From the NCBI GenBank assembly GCA_965243755.1, contig CBDEVW010000003.1, positions 1,488,001-1,552,000 of the forward strand: a stretch of 64,000 nucleotides of DNA, written 5' to 3'. Source of the stretch: JANSWY01 sp965243755 (GTDB lineage Bacteria; Bacteroidota; Bacteroidia; Cytophagales; Cyclobacteriaceae). The notes beneath the pieces were generated by a model. The model saw only the letters and a program-made list of their open reading frames with translations. It searched no databases and was not told the origin of the DNA. Positions 61,938 through 64,000 of the stretch are shown in pieces. The stretch's first letter is position 1; the number at the start of each line of letters is the position of its first letter. Position numbers and translations under genes: made by a program.

Positions 61938-64000
61938 CTAATTTCTTCCGATGGCTGGTAGATTTGCTTTAAGTTCTACAGAAAATAACCTTCCTGTAAA
62001 TGGCGCTGCTGTGAACTCCCTGAACTCAGCATCAAACAGGTTGGTCACCTGACCTGAAACTGTCAGCACATCATTGATTCTATATCCCAACCCTACATCA
62101 ACATTGGTAAACCCTCCGAGTGGGCCGTAGTTCCAGGTATCCGCGCTTCTGGCATCTGCTTCAATAGGTACACCTCTATAAGTAAGGTCCTGAGTTTCTG
62201 CTGCAATCTGGAAACTGGAGAAGTAATCATATTCCTGCACCCATCTCACAAAGACGTTACCAAAGAACTTATTAGCCCGGTAATATAACCCGGTCCCAAA
62301 TTTATGTTTCGGTGCATTTACCAGGATATCCAGCTTATTTACCACTCCATCACCGTTGAAATCATTGTTTTCAAGATCTTGCTCGTCAACACTGTAATCG
62401 AAATAAGAGTAATTGAATGTCCAGTTCAGGTTGTCGTTGAAATAGTAATTGGCACCCAGATCAAACCCATAGGTATTGACTTCTCCGAAGTTGATATATG
62501 TTGCGACCAATCCACCAAATGCACCATACCCACTTTGAACCTCCTCAATTGGTGTGTCTCCTCTGTGGGTGGTGACTCCTACAATGGTAACTGGTGATAA
62601 GAAATCTTTTGAGAAATTATAATATGCGTTAGCATCTACAAAAAACCTGTTGGGCACTACCTGACTTTTATAACCCAATTCTACAGTCTGGATTTTTTCT
62701 ACTTTTTGTTTTTCAACTTTTGTACCATCTGTCAAAGTAAATCCTTCAGCATTCCCCAGGATCAACCCGGCAAACAGGTCGCCATACATGTTGAGAATGG
62801 TAGGTGCTGCAATTCCTTGTCCATAGGTAAGTCGAAGCGCGCCGGTACCGTGATTATATACCAATCCTGCTTTTGGCACAAAGTTAAAATCATAAACTTC
62901 GTGATTATCTGCCCTGAATGAACCAACTGCTTTTAACTGATTATTGAAACGGTGCTCAACCTGACCATATAAGCCCAACTGATTGATCTTAATTGGGTCC
63001 TCTCCCCCATTGTCCAGCAGGTAAGTTCCATTACTGTTGGCAATATCTCTTTGCCATTGACCCCCGAATACCAGTTTGGTTCCTCCAAAAGTTTTGTTCC
63101 ATTGCACTTCTGCATTCCATCTTCTGGAATCATCAGCAAATGTTGCTCCGTTACCCAGTGAGCTGGCTTCTGCTTCAGCCTCAGTTGCTCCACCATCTAT
63201 GGCGGCCCAATAATTTTTGGTCCTTTGGTCAATGGCGTAGGTGTCCTCCGTTTTACTCATGGTATGATAGACCTGAGCAAAGAAATTGTCGGATGTATAC
63301 CTTAGGTGGAAGTAATTTACCTTCCAGTCTTTAATCTGATTTCTACCCACATTAGTAGGCGACAAATAGGTACTATTGCTTCCTCCCCAACTAAATATTA
63401 AATCAGAACCTGGTGTTACGCTATAATATAAAGCGGCCTCAGCACGCATAAACTGAAGATCATTATCCAGCATATATTCTTCATATCCCTCTTTGATCCC
63501 ATCGGGAATGTCATTTCCTGCAGAGTCCACAGCACCCACCCGGTCGATGTAAACTGAATCCATGAATTCAAATTCCTGAGCCTGGGTGTATTCACCCATA
63601 ATTTTGAAAGACACCTTGTCATTGACTACTTGTGCGTGTCTAATTCTTCCACTCAACATGCTTTGATTCCCTGCATTGACCGCAATGGTCGTTCCCGCAG
63701 AAGAGCGTGGATCTTTGGTGATGGTGTGAACCAATCCATTGTGGGCATTGGGTCCATATAGTGCAGCATTGGGCCCAAGGATTACTTCTACGCGCTCAAT
63801 GTCTTCTTTGATTTGTGTAGTAAGTGGTCCAAGGGGTAAACCAGTGGCAATGAGTGTGGCAAATCTACCATCGTTGACCTGTAGGTTTTTGGCATTGAAA
63901 TTACTGTTAAATCCCCTGATGTTAATTCCCGTTCCAGCAACGCCGGCCCTGATGTAATCCACTCCTTTTACCCTGGAAAGCAGTTCACCCGGATTGAAAG
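61938..64000 (-). CDS. TonB-dependent receptor (5' end beyond window)
   Basis: The frame stays open to the window edge, and the GTG at 63960-63962 lies inside the plug, not at the start. Visible parts are the plug (NPGELLSRVKGVDYIRAGVA, INIRGFNSNFNAKN, QIKEDIERVEVILGPNAALY, GLVHTITKDPRSS) and a complete C-terminal barrel, about 600 residues, with many aromatic strands (FFVDANAYYNFSKDFLSP, WTFNYSYFDYSVDE, NVDVGLGYRINDVLTVSGQV). It ends in a beta strand (FSVELKANLPAIGRN). The N-terminal signal and any carboxypeptidase-like domain are missing from view, so the ligand class is open. Confidence 0.9.
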   Translation of the reverse strand, partial: FNPGELLSRVKGVDYIRAGVAGTGINIRGFNSNFNAKNLQVNDGRFATLIATGLPLGPLTTQIKEDIERVEVILGPNAALYGPNAHNGLVHTITKDPRSSAGTTIAVNAGNQSMLSGRIRHAQVVNDKVSFKIMGEYTQAQEFEFMDSVYIDRVGAVDSAGNDIPDGIKEGYEEYMLDNDLQFMRAEAALYYSVTPGSDLIFSWGGSNSTYLSPTNVGRNQIKDWKVNYFHLRYTSDNFFAQVYHTMSKTEDTYAIDQRTKNYWAAIDGGATEAEAEASSLGNGATFADDSRRWNAEVQWNKTFGGTKLVFGGQWQRDIANSNGTYLLDNGGEDPIKINQLGLYGQVEHRFNNQLKAVGSFRADNHEVYDFNFVPKAGLVYNHGTGALRLTYGQGIAAPTILNMYGDLFAGLILGNAEGFTLTDGTKVEKQKVEKIQTVELGYKSQVVPNRFFVDANAYYNFSKDFLSPVTIVGVTTHRGDTPIEEVQSGYGAFGGLVATYINFGEVNTYGFDLGANYYFNDNLNWTFNYSYFDYSVDEQDLENNDFNGDGVVNKLDILVNAPKHKFGTGLYYRANKFFGNVFVRWVQEYDYFSSFQIAAETQDLTYRGVPIEADARSADTWNYGPLGGFTNVDVGLGYRINDVLTVSGQVTNLFDAEFREFTAAPFTGRLFSVELKANLPAIGRN

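Overview
The window reads as chromosomal DNA of a Bacteroidota bacterium, most likely a gliding Cytophagales-type organism. The reasons are: a giant surface protein ending in a gliding-motility/type IX secretion C-terminal domain, followed by PorP/SprF and OmpA-type genes; TonB-dependent receptors; LytS/LytTR regulators; membrane-anchored AraC regulators; 800-residue FtsX/MacB permeases; many lipoproteins; and Bacteroidota-type -7 boxes (TAnnTTTG) in place of strong Shine-Dalgarno sites. No tRNA, rRNA, CRISPR array or intact insertion sequence was recognised. Both edges cut a gene: a universal stress protein on the left (3' end missing) and a TonB-dependent receptor on the right (5' end missing).

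Layout. 1-7.6 kb: stress protein, a soluble ComEC-like metallo-beta-lactamase protein, a DoxX-like membrane protein, a two-subunit molybdenum hydroxylase of the isoquinoline oxidoreductase type, a membrane acyltransferase and an ankyrin lipoprotein. 7.8-14.1 kb: an AraC/TPR regulator with a likely direct-repeat operator, an ABC exporter (ATPase plus permease) and a membrane AraC regulator. 14.4-24.5 kb: a 2283-residue repeat adhesin, PorP/SprF and an OmpA/TPR protein, which together look like an SprB-style secreted adhesin module. 24.6-31.1 kb: an accessory, relic-rich stretch with an NHL/Ig lipoprotein, a Fic enzyme under a perfect palindrome, spaced TGACGA repeats, small or unknown genes, a TPR protein that may be truncated and a probable SSB remnant. 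31.1-46.8 kb: signalling and transport genes (PAS histidine kinase, LytS/LytTR pair, two FtsX permeases, LysE exporter, AraC regulator), a pair of paralogous lipoproteins of unknown role and a secreted esterase.

46.97-52.92 kb: the most interesting block, a tightly coupled five-gene operon: ethanolamine-type permease, glutamine-synthetase-like ligase, iron alcohol dehydrogenase, gamma-glutamyl amidase and aldehyde dehydrogenase. Together they fit a gamma-glutamylation route for an amino alcohol, most simply ethanolamine: import, gamma-glutamylation, alcohol to aldehyde to acid, then release of glycine and glutamate. No microcompartment or ethanolamine ammonia-lyase gene is present in the window.

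53-64 kb: an outer membrane beta-barrel, small membrane proteins, a PDZ/alpha-beta hydrolase, a membrane LytTR regulator, two TonB receptors, a YjbR protein, a DUF998 protein and a DEAD-box helicase. Several strong hairpins separate convergent genes. One terminator-like hairpin at 59974-60001 stands alone just upstream of a gene and may mark a small RNA or an attenuator.
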